Shown piece after piece: positions 25,827 to 34,400 of a stretch of DNA of 64,000 bases. Within the stretch, counting starts at the first letter, position 1. Each line of letters opens with the position of its first letter. The translations under genes and the position numbers were made by a program. The notes below the pieces were generated by a model. The model saw only the letters and a program-made list of their open reading frames with translations, had not been told where the DNA came from and did not search any database. Where the stretch lies: NCBI GenBank assembly GCA_947503275.1, contig CANNCZ010000002.1, forward strand, positions 124,001 to 188,000, given 5' to 3'. Origin of the DNA: an uncultured Erythrobacter sp. GTDB taxonomy: Bacteria; Pseudomonadota; Alphaproteobacteria; Sphingomonadales; Sphingomonadaceae.

Positions 25827-26239
25827 GCCAGAACCGCCCAATCTTCCGCAAGCATATCGGTTTGTGAAGCCAGCCAAGGAACGACCTCACCGCTCGCGGT
25901 TTTCATATCAATGTGCGAATGATAATTTATTTCCGTCCCTTCCGGGTAGATGCCAAGAAGAGGCGGCCGGTTGACCGTGAAAGTGCTGCCGGGGACCAAA
26001 AACAAGAACATGCCCTTGCCGTTCCAGCCTGAACGCGCGACCTTGTGCCCAGCCTTAAGAGCTTCTAGCGCATGGCCAAAGCTCATTTCGCCAGATTGAC
26101 GATATGCAGCGCTAAATGCCGCAGCTGGCGACCAGCTTTCGTAGCCATCGGGATAGATCACTTTAAAGCCAGGGGCACCGTTATCTTCCGAACAAGCAGG
26201 TTCAGCCTGAATGACCTTAGTTCCGTAATATGTATTCAC
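25823..26239 (-). CDS. Tad2-family (DUF2829) putative Thoeris anti-defence protein
   Basis: A 138-residue protein with two parts. Residues 1-50 (YYGTKVIQAEP and YPDGYESWSP) form a phage domain often found before DUF2829. Residues from about 52 carry the DUF2829 hallmark: FGHALEALKAGHKVARSGWNGKGM, then LPxx-like loops and MKTASGEVVPWLASQTDMLAEDW. DUF2829 includes Tad2, which sequesters the signalling nucleotide made by Thoeris defence. Activity here is inferred from the family. The start is GTG with AGGAG six bases upstream. It is embedded in the lysis cassette. Confidence 0.82.
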   Translation of the reverse strand: MNTYYGTKVIQAEPACSEDNGAPGFKVIYPDGYESWSPAAAFSAAYRQSGEMSFGHALEALKAGHKVARSGWNGKGMFLFLVPGSTFTVNRPPLLGIYPEGTEINYHSHIDMKTASGEVVPWLASQTDMLAEDWAVLA

Positions 26240-26248
26240 TGTATTCTC

Positions 26249-26626
26249 CTATTCTGGATCGTCGGGAACGGGTGATCGCGTGGGTGCGGCCGGCTGCGCC
26301 GGCTGCTCAAGATCTTCGGCAACATCTTTTCGCAATGCTCGAGGACGGCCGCCGAGTTCAACTTGCAGCCCAGCAACGCGGCCTTTGATGTGCGTTGCCT
26401 GCCACGCCAGGCCAAAAGTCATGACCAGGCAAATGAGCGTCACAACCACATGCGGATCTGTCAGGCTGTCCCCATGCGTCATGTGATCGAAGCCGCGAAA
26501 CAAGGTTATGATGCCAACCATCACTGAAAGGCTGCGGATCTCTTCGGCGCGCAAGCCAATGACTTCGCCCCAAAGCGCGGCGATTGGGGCCCATAGCCAA
26601 CGGACAAAGCGCGCAATGGCTTGCAT
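26249..26626 (-). CDS. Holin-like small membrane protein
   Basis: A 125-residue protein with an amphipathic Trp/Arg N-terminus and two hydrophobic segments at about 32-47 and 59-77, followed by a charged, Pro-rich C-terminal tail. It starts one base before the lysozyme stop ends (TAATG), so it is translated straight after the lysozyme. Small size, two membrane helices and location next to the endolysin make a holin likely. No holin family signature is obvious. The ORF-track start lies inside the lysozyme gene and is not used. Confidence 0.55.
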   Translation of the reverse strand: MQAIARFVRWLWAPIAALWGEVIGLRAEEIRSLSVMVGIITLFRGFDHMTHGDSLTDPHVVVTLICLVMTFGLAWQATHIKGRVAGLQVELGGRPRALRKDVAEDLEQPAQPAAPTRSPVPDDPE

Positions 26627-27279
26627 TACATGCCGCTCCGATACAGCCGCTCTTCGGCCGCGCGCCGGCGCACAAGCCCTTTCATCACCCGGCCGCCGGC
26701 CTTGTTCCAACGGCTGAATTCACGCGCGGCACCGGCATGATCGCCGGCAACGTGCTTGCGCGTCAGTGTCGCCCGCCCGATCGCACCCGTGTTGTAGTGA
26801 AAGCTAACCAGCGCATCGAATTGCCCCTGGCTTGTGTTGGCGATCGCGCTGCCCAAGGCCCGGACAACATCATCGGCATAGCGACGATAATCGTTCGTGG
26901 CCCGTTCATCGCATTGCTTTTGGGTCCACACAGTCCCCTTGCGGATCTTGCCACCGTTGAAATGGTCGCGCCCTGTTGACCCCCAGCCAATCGTCCACGG
27001 ATCGCCGCCTGTGCCCGGATCTGGATAGGCTTGGATCATGCCATCGCGCCGCAAGCGCGCGCAACCTTCAAACTGTTTGATCAGCGCCTCGCCCACTTCG
27101 CTAATGCGGCCGGGCACCTGGTTGTTTTCAGATTGGCTCGGCGCATCAGGCACCGCCTTGCCCTCGATCGCTTGATCGATCGCATCGTCCAACTGTGCAA
27201 CTTCGGTTTGCCGAAAGCCACGGCCAAGCATTTGGCGAACAGTCGCAAAAATCGATTGACGGTTAAGGGTCGCTGTCAT
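26626..27279 (-). CDS. Phage endolysin, GH24 lysozyme
   Basis: A 217-residue muramidase. An N-terminal stretch of about 65 residues without homology precedes the GH24 domain, which begins LIKQFEGCARL. The catalytic Glu lies in FEG, the following YPDPGTGGDPWTIGWG holds the Asp/Thr positions, and FDALVSFHYNTG is the conserved core. There is no obvious SAR or signal peptide, so it should need the holin for export. AGGAG precedes the ATG at 27279, which overlaps the lipoprotein stop (ATGA). Confidence 0.9.
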   Translation of the reverse strand: MTATLNRQSIFATVRQMLGRGFRQTEVAQLDDAIDQAIEGKAVPDAPSQSENNQVPGRISEVGEALIKQFEGCARLRRDGMIQAYPDPGTGGDPWTIGWGSTGRDHFNGGKIRKGTVWTQKQCDERATNDYRRYADDVVRALGSAIANTSQGQFDALVSFHYNTGAIGRATLTRKHVAGDHAGAAREFSRWNKAGGRVMKGLVRRRAAEERLYRSGM

Positions 27280-27461
27280 CGTCGGAACTCCTGATATTGG
27301 GCTGTGAAGCAAAGGCCCTCGGTTGGAACGGAAAGGCTGAGATTGGCGCGGGGCACTACCCAAGGGCGGGCGGTGCAGGGAACCGGCGCGACCTTAAAGC
27401 TGGTCAATGACACCGGCGCGCAGCCGCTAAGAAGGATGGGAATGATGGCAAGCCTAATCAT
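27276..27461 (-). CDS. Small predicted lipoprotein at head of lysis cassette
   Basis: A 61-residue protein whose first 14 residues form a compact lipoprotein signal (IIPILLSGC). The mature part is about 47 residues with two further Cys. The start at 27461 overlaps the upstream gene by 8 nt and the stop overlaps the lysozyme start (ATGA), so it is tightly coupled. Function is unknown: it could be a superinfection-exclusion lipoprotein or a lysis accessory. The ORF-track version starts 23 codons too early. Confidence 0.6.
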   Translation of the reverse strand: MIRLAIIPILLSGCAPVSLTSFKVAPVPCTARPWVVPRANLSLSVPTEGLCFTAQYQEFRR

Positions 27462-28200
27462 CGGCGGGCTGCGCCTCCATGATCGCCCTTTGATATTCCT
27501 TGGCCAAAGGTAGGATCGGCCCCAGCTCAAGCGACGCGTCGCGCGTCAATGGGATCACTTGCGGGTTATCCTCGAGCCGGGTTCTAATGCTCACTGCAAG
27601 CAACCCAACTGGATCGCCACCCATATCGCGCAGCGGGCACGCAACGGACGCTTTGAGGCCACCGGCTTGCAAAAAGCTCCTTAGCCGTGGGTCCGCATAA
27701 TCCTCCGCGTTTCGAGCGATGCAGCGCGGGCTATCGCTCGCCAACATGAAATTCATGGTTTGCTGAATGGCTGCTAACGGCAGCTCCACATTGCGCAGGC
27801 CGGTTTCTTCGGTGGGAATATCCATGCTTTCGAACACATCTTCGATCCCCAACAGCTGCTCTTGCTGATCCATATCGAACACAAATGCACGGACAACGGC
27901 CCTCGATGCGCGCGATTGGAAGCGCAACCGGCGCAACCGAGCGCGCACCGCATCATCAACTGCGAGCGATATTCGCGCGGCATCGCGCCGGTCATCTTCA
28001 AGAACAACCTGGCGCTCATAGTCGCGGTCGTTCATCCGCTCATACAATTGCAGAATATCGGGCGCGCTCAGCCACACGACAAACAACAGCAAAAGCGAAA
28101 AGAGGATGGGTGCGGTAATGATCGCAGCAGTAGGGTGCGCCTGCACCACTTTGATGAAACGCTCATACGCGCCCGCAACCTTTTCAGGATCGGTACTCAT
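27454..28200 (-). CDS. Membrane-anchored phage protein with GAF-like C-terminal region
   Basis: A 248-residue protein with one strong membrane helix (about 24-45) after a short cytosolic N-terminus. An Arg/Glu-rich, probably coiled-coil stretch runs to about 95. The C-terminal half contains LKASVACPLRDMGGDPVGLLAVSIR, reminiscent of a GAF-domain strand pair, though I cannot confirm the fold. It overlaps its neighbours by 4 and 8 nt and lies between tail and lysis genes. Function is unknown. Confidence 0.6.
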   Translation of the reverse strand: MSTDPEKVAGAYERFIKVVQAHPTAAIITAPILFSLLLLFVVWLSAPDILQLYERMNDRDYERQVVLEDDRRDAARISLAVDDAVRARLRRLRFQSRASRAVVRAFVFDMDQQEQLLGIEDVFESMDIPTEETGLRNVELPLAAIQQTMNFMLASDSPRCIARNAEDYADPRLRSFLQAGGLKASVACPLRDMGGDPVGLLAVSIRTRLEDNPQVIPLTRDASLELGPILPLAKEYQRAIMEAQPADD

Positions 28201-28847
28201 GCGACCACCGCCAGAACCGCATTGCTGCGCGCTTCGGCGAGATCTGCGATATTGCCCTGGTCGATCAACGCAGCTTTGCGCACCGTTCCGACCATCGAGC
28301 TTCCTCCACGGCCTACGCCAACAAGCGTTTGCCCCGTCAGATCAATGTCAAGAATTTGCACAACATGCTCCGCTGCATCATCGAGCGCAGCGTGCAATTC
28401 ATCCCCATTGGCGGCGGGCGTCCCATCTACCAAAACTTGAAAGCCGACGAATGGCGTCGTGTTGCCATCATTGTAGCTAACAATGCCGGTGCTTGCTCCT
28501 TTCGTCGCCATGAAACCAATCGTGCTGCCCGCATCTTTGGTAAACCCAAAAATGATATCCATCGTCCCGCCTGCAATGTTTTGGATACTGTAGGATGACC
28601 CATCAAAGTCACCGGTGGCGCTGGGAGTTCGCGAGCCGAAAACATCTTGAAAATGATCGTTGCCGTTCGCGCTTTCGTCAGGAAGGTTGTACGCAGTCGT
28701 GCCCACCCCCGTCGCATTTTCATAGATGACGAAGGCGTTCTGACCGCCACCAGCGTCCATCGCGGCAAGCAATAGCGCCTGCGGGTCTGCCGCAACACCG
28801 ACGCTCAATGGCCGGCCTGGCGTCCAGTTATAGCCGAACGCAATCAT
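28197..28847 (-). CDS. Putative tail-associated structural protein
   Basis: A 216-residue protein rich in Gly, Ala, Thr and Asp, with beta-strand-like sequence (YSIQNIAGGTMDIIFGFTKDAGSTIGFMATKG). There are no membrane segments or catalytic motifs. It follows the tailspike with an ATGA overlap, suggesting a tailspike accessory, a concanavalin-like carbohydrate-binding part or a chaperone. I do not recognise the family. Confidence 0.6.
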   Translation of the reverse strand: MIAFGYNWTPGRPLSVGVAADPQALLLAAMDAGGGQNAFVIYENATGVGTTAYNLPDESANGNDHFQDVFGSRTPSATGDFDGSSYSIQNIAGGTMDIIFGFTKDAGSTIGFMATKGASTGIVSYNDGNTTPFVGFQVLVDGTPAANGDELHAALDDAAEHVVQILDIDLTGQTLVGVGRGGSSMVGTVRKAALIDQGNIADLAEARSNAVLAVVA

Positions 28848-31687
28848 GCGTGCGCTCCCACCGGCTGCGCTCCGGTGCGCACAATGCCGGCAATATCATA
28901 TCTGCGAACCGGGCTACGCGTGACCTTACCCAGCAACGGAGAGCCCGCCTTGACCGTGTACGTGCCTTGCCCCGCGCCAGCCACAACTGAACCGCCGGAA
29001 ACATTTGTGCCAGCATAGCCGTCAAACAGGTCAGTAAGCGGTTCGGTGGGATCAGCGCTGCTCTGCCCAAGCACACTGTTCACACCGGCGAATTGTGGAT
29101 GCTCACTCGTTGGCGCGCTTGCAGAGAATGAACTATAAATCGCCTCCCATCCCACACCATGAACCGCCGAGAAATTGCCATCATCGCCAGCTGCATCTTG
29201 GCGAAAGATTGCACCTTTTATGTTGAGTTGAGGACAATATAGCCCAACCACACTCATCAAATCATGGCTCTGCTCATCGTTCGCGCTATTGTCCTGGTTA
29301 TCGTAACCGATATTCACTCTGCCGGCTGCGCGCGCTCCGGTGATCGTAACATGGTGAAAGATTAGACTGCGCGTGGATCCGCTGTCACCGCATATTGCCA
29401 GGCCGGGTTGGCTTTCTAGCGTCCCTATGCACTCACCAATAAAGTTGGCCAACACCATTCGCTCGCAAATTATCGAGCTGGCATAGTTGATACTCAGAAC
29501 CGCGCCGTCGACTGCGAGACACGCCGACGAAGAAATGAGAAAGCCGTCTGCCGAAACCGCAAAACCCAGCATGCCGGGGTTGACTAGACGGCACCCCGCA
29601 AGGGAGAAGCCATCAAATTGCGCGCCTTGCATATCGGCGCAATCAAAGCCCTTAAAGCCAATCTGCCCTGCATTTGCAGTACCGCCGAAAATTGCGGTGT
29701 TGCCCGCCATATTCTCAACGACCATACCCATGACCCAGGAGAAGACGGTGGTTGTCGCATGAAGGCGTGATATCTGCGCGTTGTTGTCATTGATGACATT
29801 GTGATATTGGATCAACACATCAACCGTCACACCGCCAGAAGCAGAAGTGCTGCCAATCGAACCCGCGCCGGCGCGAAACATCTTGACATCGCGGAATATA
29901 ATTGGGCTGCGTGTCAATGGCGCAGCCAATGATTTCGCGGTGCGATCGGCAAGCACACCAAAGTTCGGCTTAAAGCCCGGCGACCCATGGCTAAGCACAA
30001 CGGCATCGCGCGACGCCGTGGCAGGATCGCGGCGATAGACAAAAGCTGCGCTGATTTGCGGCTTGCCAAACACGGCACTGGTCGCGGTCAGCGTGTGCGT
30101 TCCGGCACCGAACCAAAGTTCGCAACCATCAGCAATTCCACCGGTTACCGCTGTGTGCGCAGCGTCATAAATGGCAAGCTCAGCGCCGACATTGGTAGCA
30201 AAAGGATTGGCGCGAGCCACAACGGGATCTGTTGACCAAACGCCGGTTGCATCATCCCCGGTGACCGACACAGCGCCAATCGGCGGATTGGCCGCCCGCA
30301 CGGTGTTTTTGGTGAAATACAGTCGCTCAAAATCACGCAGTGTATCCGCATCTTCGCTTGATCGGATCGATACATCATCGCCAGCCCAAGGCAAAAGCCG
30401 CCCCTCGAGGTAGTAATGGCCATCGGGCAGTGCGCTGATATCCCAATCGTCTTCGAACGCTTCCACTTTGTAGGGAGTTTCGCATGTGGTCGACTGAATA
30501 GGCGTGCCAACAATGTGCCAATCGGTCGGCGTACCTCCACCAACAGGGTGCGCTCGCCACTGCGCGCAGGCGATAGCTTGCTGTTGCTGCGCGTTTCTAT
30601 GGAATGCCTCGATCGAAACGCGGATTTGGTCGCCTACAAGCTGGTCGCGCAACATGCCCCACCGGGCATTTGGTTTTGGACTTACTGCGGTCGAATTGTT
30701 CGTCGCCCCATCAATCGTGTGCGTGCGATACGCAAAATCGTTGAACGCCATTTCATTCGGCGTCAGCGTCAAATGATCGGGAAACTCTTCACGAATGCGC
30801 GTCGCCAATAAGAAGCTTGCCGTGCGGGACACTTCGGCCGCAGTGCGGTCAAAGCCAAGCTCTTGGAACTGCGCAATATTGCTGGGCAGGTTGGTTGGAT
30901 CATCGACGGTTGCCGCCCAGGCATTCGCCGCCAAAACATTGAACGGCGGTGGCTGTGGCAATGGCGGGCCAAGCACAATGCTTGCTGTGGGATCATCTTC
31001 ATCCGCAGAAGTTCCGTTCAGATACCGCCGCAAAGTGTTGTTTATGATGGTGTAAAATGCTTCGCCAAATGCGGTGCCGGCAATGCCGTTCGCAAAGCTG
31101 TCAAACTCGGTCGCACCTTGAACCGAAAACAACAGATCGCGCAGTGCCTCAATTTCAGTTTGTGCGGCCGACACTTGCGTTTCTGCCTCTGCAATCCGAG
31201 ACTGTGAATAGGGAACCGCATTGAATTTTTCGCCGTCCCATTCAATCAATGTGCCGACTTCCAAGTCATCGAGCGAGCCAAATTCTGGCGCTGATTGACC
31301 ACGCGGAACTTTCAACGCCCGATCGAGCGTTGCCGCCTGCTCTTGGGTTTGCAGTGTCCCTTTATCCAAACCGCCTTCGATAGTTTCCGCTTTGAACGCG
31401 CCATTCGAAATCAGGTCAATTTCTTGCGAGAGCGCCGTTTCTCGCCACACAACAAGCGTTGTTTCACCTGCCGCAGCTGTGTTCAAAGTGATCGACCCAT
31501 TGCCATTCAACGTGCCGTCCGACGCTGTGAAATCCGTTCCGTTGACCAGGATCGTTTCGCTACCATCGGCCGCGCGGACCAATGCCCGCAAATCGCTCGG
31601 CGCATCATAGCGAAAAGGGATCGGAAAATCGGTGGAACTGCCATCGCCTTGATAGCTTATTTCGGGTGTTTGTGCTGCGGCTGTCAT
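28844..31687 (-). CDS. Tailspike / tail fibre protein with T7-like N-terminal domain and beta-helix
   Basis: A 947-residue receptor-binding protein. Residues 1-120 (ISYQGDGSSTDFPIPFRYDAPSDL) resemble the T7 gp17-type virion-attachment domain. A coiled-coil neck follows near 165-190 (SRIAEAETQVSAAQTEIEALRDLL). From about 500 to 850 the short strand-turn pattern with Val, Ile, Asn and Gly (RDVKMFRAGAGS, ADGFLISSSACLAVDGAV) suggests a right-handed parallel beta-helix of the pectate-lyase type, as in polysaccharide-degrading tailspikes. Catalytic residues cannot be picked by eye. Confidence 0.82.
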   Translation of the reverse strand: MTAAAQTPEISYQGDGSSTDFPIPFRYDAPSDLRALVRAADGSETILVNGTDFTASDGTLNGNGSITLNTAAAGETTLVVWRETALSQEIDLISNGAFKAETIEGGLDKGTLQTQEQAATLDRALKVPRGQSAPEFGSLDDLEVGTLIEWDGEKFNAVPYSQSRIAEAETQVSAAQTEIEALRDLLFSVQGATEFDSFANGIAGTAFGEAFYTIINNTLRRYLNGTSADEDDPTASIVLGPPLPQPPPFNVLAANAWAATVDDPTNLPSNIAQFQELGFDRTAAEVSRTASFLLATRIREEFPDHLTLTPNEMAFNDFAYRTHTIDGATNNSTAVSPKPNARWGMLRDQLVGDQIRVSIEAFHRNAQQQQAIACAQWRAHPVGGGTPTDWHIVGTPIQSTTCETPYKVEAFEDDWDISALPDGHYYLEGRLLPWAGDDVSIRSSEDADTLRDFERLYFTKNTVRAANPPIGAVSVTGDDATGVWSTDPVVARANPFATNVGAELAIYDAAHTAVTGGIADGCELWFGAGTHTLTATSAVFGKPQISAAFVYRRDPATASRDAVVLSHGSPGFKPNFGVLADRTAKSLAAPLTRSPIIFRDVKMFRAGAGSIGSTSASGGVTVDVLIQYHNVINDNNAQISRLHATTTVFSWVMGMVVENMAGNTAIFGGTANAGQIGFKGFDCADMQGAQFDGFSLAGCRLVNPGMLGFAVSADGFLISSSACLAVDGAVLSINYASSIICERMVLANFIGECIGTLESQPGLAICGDSGSTRSLIFHHVTITGARAAGRVNIGYDNQDNSANDEQSHDLMSVVGLYCPQLNIKGAIFRQDAAGDDGNFSAVHGVGWEAIYSSFSASAPTSEHPQFAGVNSVLGQSSADPTEPLTDLFDGYAGTNVSGGSVVAGAGQGTYTVKAGSPLLGKVTRSPVRRYDIAGIVRTGAQPVGAHA

Positions 31688-34149
31688 CGATCAGCTGGTC
31701 CTTGTTCTAGGGCATTCTCAAAATCGGGTGCGCGTTCAGGCAATCGGTCGCCTGGCGCCCAAAAATATCCGGTGCCTTGCTCGGCTGCGTATCGATCAAG
31801 CCGACGCCGGGCGTTGCGAAGATCGGGGTTTATTGCCTCTTCGATTTGATCCGCGACAAGGCGGTCAAACGCGGCGCGCGCAAACCAAAGATTGTTGCCC
31901 GGCACGAAACCTTTGGCAGTGCGAACCGCCTTCGTGCGTGGATCCTTGGCTTGCGTTAGATCGATGAGACGCTGCGCATCACCGACGCTCGGGCCGGCAA
32001 TCGTTTCGGCAATTCCTCCACCCGCGCGGCTCTCCGCTGCAAACAGGAAGTCCCCGAATATTCCGAAGCCGCCACCTTGCAGCATCGCAGCCGTCCAAAA
32101 TTTAGCATCGCCCATTGGGCGTGGGTCTTTCATCTGAGCCAGCGATTTTAATTGAACCGACACCGCGCCCATAAGCGTCGTTGCGATCATAAGACCGCCT
32201 GCATATTTCGCCGCAGTGCCCGCGTTCATCGCGAGTATTTCGCCGCTCTGCCTAAGCATCACTGAGATACCAAAGCTCTTGAATTGAAACGCAGACCGGC
32301 CCGCTTCACCAACCCATGTCCCACGCTTAAACGCAGTGTTGTAAACAGCGCGCGTGTTCAGATCCGCGACCGGCACCGCGATATCAGTTTCGGAATGGAT
32401 CATTTCTAGAAACCGATCGCCAATTTCGCGGTCAGCGTCATCGAGATTGTGCGGGCTTATCCAATCCACACCGCCGTCTTGATCCATTGGCGCGGCGCGC
32501 AGCCTGTTCCATCCGGCTTCATCGATGCCATAGCGCTCCAATGCGCCCCGTAACGGCATTTCAAGCTTGTTCCAGGCCGTCCCCGCTGCTTCGGTATAGG
32601 TCGCAAGGCTTTCCATGCCATACACCCACCGCAGAGCTTGTGTGTGCCGCGCTAAAAGCGATACGCGCAACACCCCGGATGCAAGCCGCTGGGCAAATTC
32701 ACCGCTCAGCTCTTCCAGCAAATACCGATTTGTGCCGGCTGTTCGGTTCGCATATTCGTCTGCAATCAAGCCGCGGCGAATGGCCAGTTGTTGGCCAGCA
32801 ACAGAACCGGGCTTCATCAACTTTAGATAATCGCCAAGTACTCGCGCTTGAGGCAGGCCGTTGAAGGATCTGCGCGAGTGTTGAAAACCAAAGTCGCTGA
32901 TCCCCGAAAGGAACGCACTGCCCAATTTTGTCGAAACCTGAAACGCGCGCAGCGATGATCCAACAAGCGCCAGCGTTTCGTTTTCAGCTTCAAGCGTCGC
33001 GCCGCTATATTCGTTCCACAGGCGGTCAATCCGGTTGCCAGCTGCTTTAGCGCGCTCGATCGCCTTTGTTCCTGGCGATGCGTCTAGCGATGCCTCCTTG
33101 CGGATCGTATCTTTCACCCAGCCCAGTGTCGCTTTTGGATTAGGGCCCAGGATCTCGAGGGCGGCGATATCGCGCGCCATCGCCTCAATATGACCCATCA
33201 TCGCATCATAGGCTGTGCCGGCACCAAAATCGCTTTGGTACTCCATCCAGTCATCGGCGTTGCGGAAAACGAGGAACCGCGCATCGCCGCGTGCATTCGC
33301 TAATGATGGCTTGCCCGGTGCACCTGGCGTCAGCGTGTTGTCGCCATTGGTGCGGATTGTGTCAAAGACGCTTCGCAGCGCGTTCTCAAGCCCCTCTTCG
33401 GTGAATGGCAATCCGGTGCGCGTGTCGACCATCCGGGTTCGATCGAGCTTTGGCAGGATGGCATCGCGCCATGCATCATAGCCGGCTGCGCGCACCTTCT
33501 TCCAATTGTGCGATTGTGGCATGCCCCAATCGGAACGAAAGCCGATATCGCCGCCAGCCTTATTGAAACGCTGGCGCAATTGCTCGGCCGCACGCCGCCA
33601 CGCATCCGCCAACTCTTCGGCGGCCTTGTTACCGGTGCCACCTTCGAACAGCTCTCGCACGATATCGTTCAACTGCGCTTTGCCGCGCACTTGGCCAAGC
33701 AGGTTTGCTGAATGATCGGTTAGGATCTTATCGATTTGGCGGTGCGCATCGCCGACGATACGCTTGCGCCGCGCTTCCACATTGGAAAATCCAGCGCGCG
33801 GATCATGGTCAATCAATGCTGACGCCGCCTGGGGATCGATCGGGCCGCCGCCGTCGCCTTTCTTTCCCTTAAAGCGTGTATCGCTGGTTTGCTGCCCGTA
33901 CTGTTTCAGGTCCGCCATGATCGCAGTGCGACGCTTGATAGTCAGGCCGGCAAGGAACTCTTTGCGCTCAATGTTGCGCGTCAATGCGGCCAGCACATCT
34001 TCACTTGCCAGCGCTTCGGCCGTCTCTCGGCTTCCTGTTTTGGCATGGGCGGCGAGCCGCTCATCAAAAATGGCGCGCGCCTCCGCTGCCTGTTCGGCAG
34101 AGATTTTGCCCTCTTCCTCGAGGCCAGGGAGACACGCGCCTAGGCTCAT
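31684..34149 (-). CDS. Large internal virion / DNA ejection protein
   Basis: An 821-residue, mostly helical and soluble protein. It sits in the ejection-protein block between the spike base protein and the tailspike, overlapping both genes by 4 nt. Sequence features are a charged N-terminal half (KGKKGDGGG linker near 120), long helices and a moderately hydrophobic stretch near 660-690 (MNAGTAAKYAGGLMIATTLMGAVSVQL) that could insert into a membrane. This fits proteins ejected to form the channel of podoviruses. No enzymatic motif is seen. Confidence 0.68.
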   Translation of the reverse strand: MSLGACLPGLEEEGKISAEQAAEARAIFDERLAAHAKTGSRETAEALASEDVLAALTRNIERKEFLAGLTIKRRTAIMADLKQYGQQTSDTRFKGKKGDGGGPIDPQAASALIDHDPRAGFSNVEARRKRIVGDAHRQIDKILTDHSANLLGQVRGKAQLNDIVRELFEGGTGNKAAEELADAWRRAAEQLRQRFNKAGGDIGFRSDWGMPQSHNWKKVRAAGYDAWRDAILPKLDRTRMVDTRTGLPFTEEGLENALRSVFDTIRTNGDNTLTPGAPGKPSLANARGDARFLVFRNADDWMEYQSDFGAGTAYDAMMGHIEAMARDIAALEILGPNPKATLGWVKDTIRKEASLDASPGTKAIERAKAAGNRIDRLWNEYSGATLEAENETLALVGSSLRAFQVSTKLGSAFLSGISDFGFQHSRRSFNGLPQARVLGDYLKLMKPGSVAGQQLAIRRGLIADEYANRTAGTNRYLLEELSGEFAQRLASGVLRVSLLARHTQALRWVYGMESLATYTEAAGTAWNKLEMPLRGALERYGIDEAGWNRLRAAPMDQDGGVDWISPHNLDDADREIGDRFLEMIHSETDIAVPVADLNTRAVYNTAFKRGTWVGEAGRSAFQFKSFGISVMLRQSGEILAMNAGTAAKYAGGLMIATTLMGAVSVQLKSLAQMKDPRPMGDAKFWTAAMLQGGGFGIFGDFLFAAESRAGGGIAETIAGPSVGDAQRLIDLTQAKDPRTKAVRTAKGFVPGNNLWFARAAFDRLVADQIEEAINPDLRNARRRLDRYAAEQGTGYFWAPGDRLPERAPDFENALEQGPADR

Positions 34150-34400
34150 GCAAAACCGTGGAGAGTTGCGGCCGTGCCTGTGTCGCGAACATGCGTGACG
34201 ATCCCGTAAACCGTTTCACCGGCCAACATCGTCAACGTCACATCGGCATCACTGTCGATCATTCGCAAAACAACCGCGCCGGCCGTATTGGCCCGAATGG
34301 CCTTTGGCGTCTTCGGCAAAGGGTTGGTGTTATTCGGAACAATTGCAAAGCAATCATAAGCCGGCCCCTGTGGCCCACCTCGAAAAGTTGGGGTTGTCAT
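34146..34400 (-). CDS. Small spike base-like protein (RCAP_Rcc01079-type)
   Basis: An 84-residue beta-rich protein. The pattern FAIVPNNTNPLPKTPKAIRANTAGAVVLRM then LAGETVYGIVTHVRDTGTAA is that of the small spike-base/capsid-appendage proteins first named in Rhodobacter gene transfer agents. It probably forms a small beta barrel on the virion. It overlaps both neighbouring ejection-protein genes by 4 nt (ATGA). Confidence 0.65.
   Translation of the reverse strand: MTTPTFRGGPQGPAYDCFAIVPNNTNPLPKTPKAIRANTAGAVVLRMIDSDADVTLTMLAGETVYGIVTHVRDTGTAATLHGFA

Noticed and set aside
28197-31687. Possible diversity-generating retroelement, since BPP-1-like phages can carry one
   Set aside because: No reverse transcriptase gene and no adenine-mutated template/variable repeat pair was seen near the tail genes.
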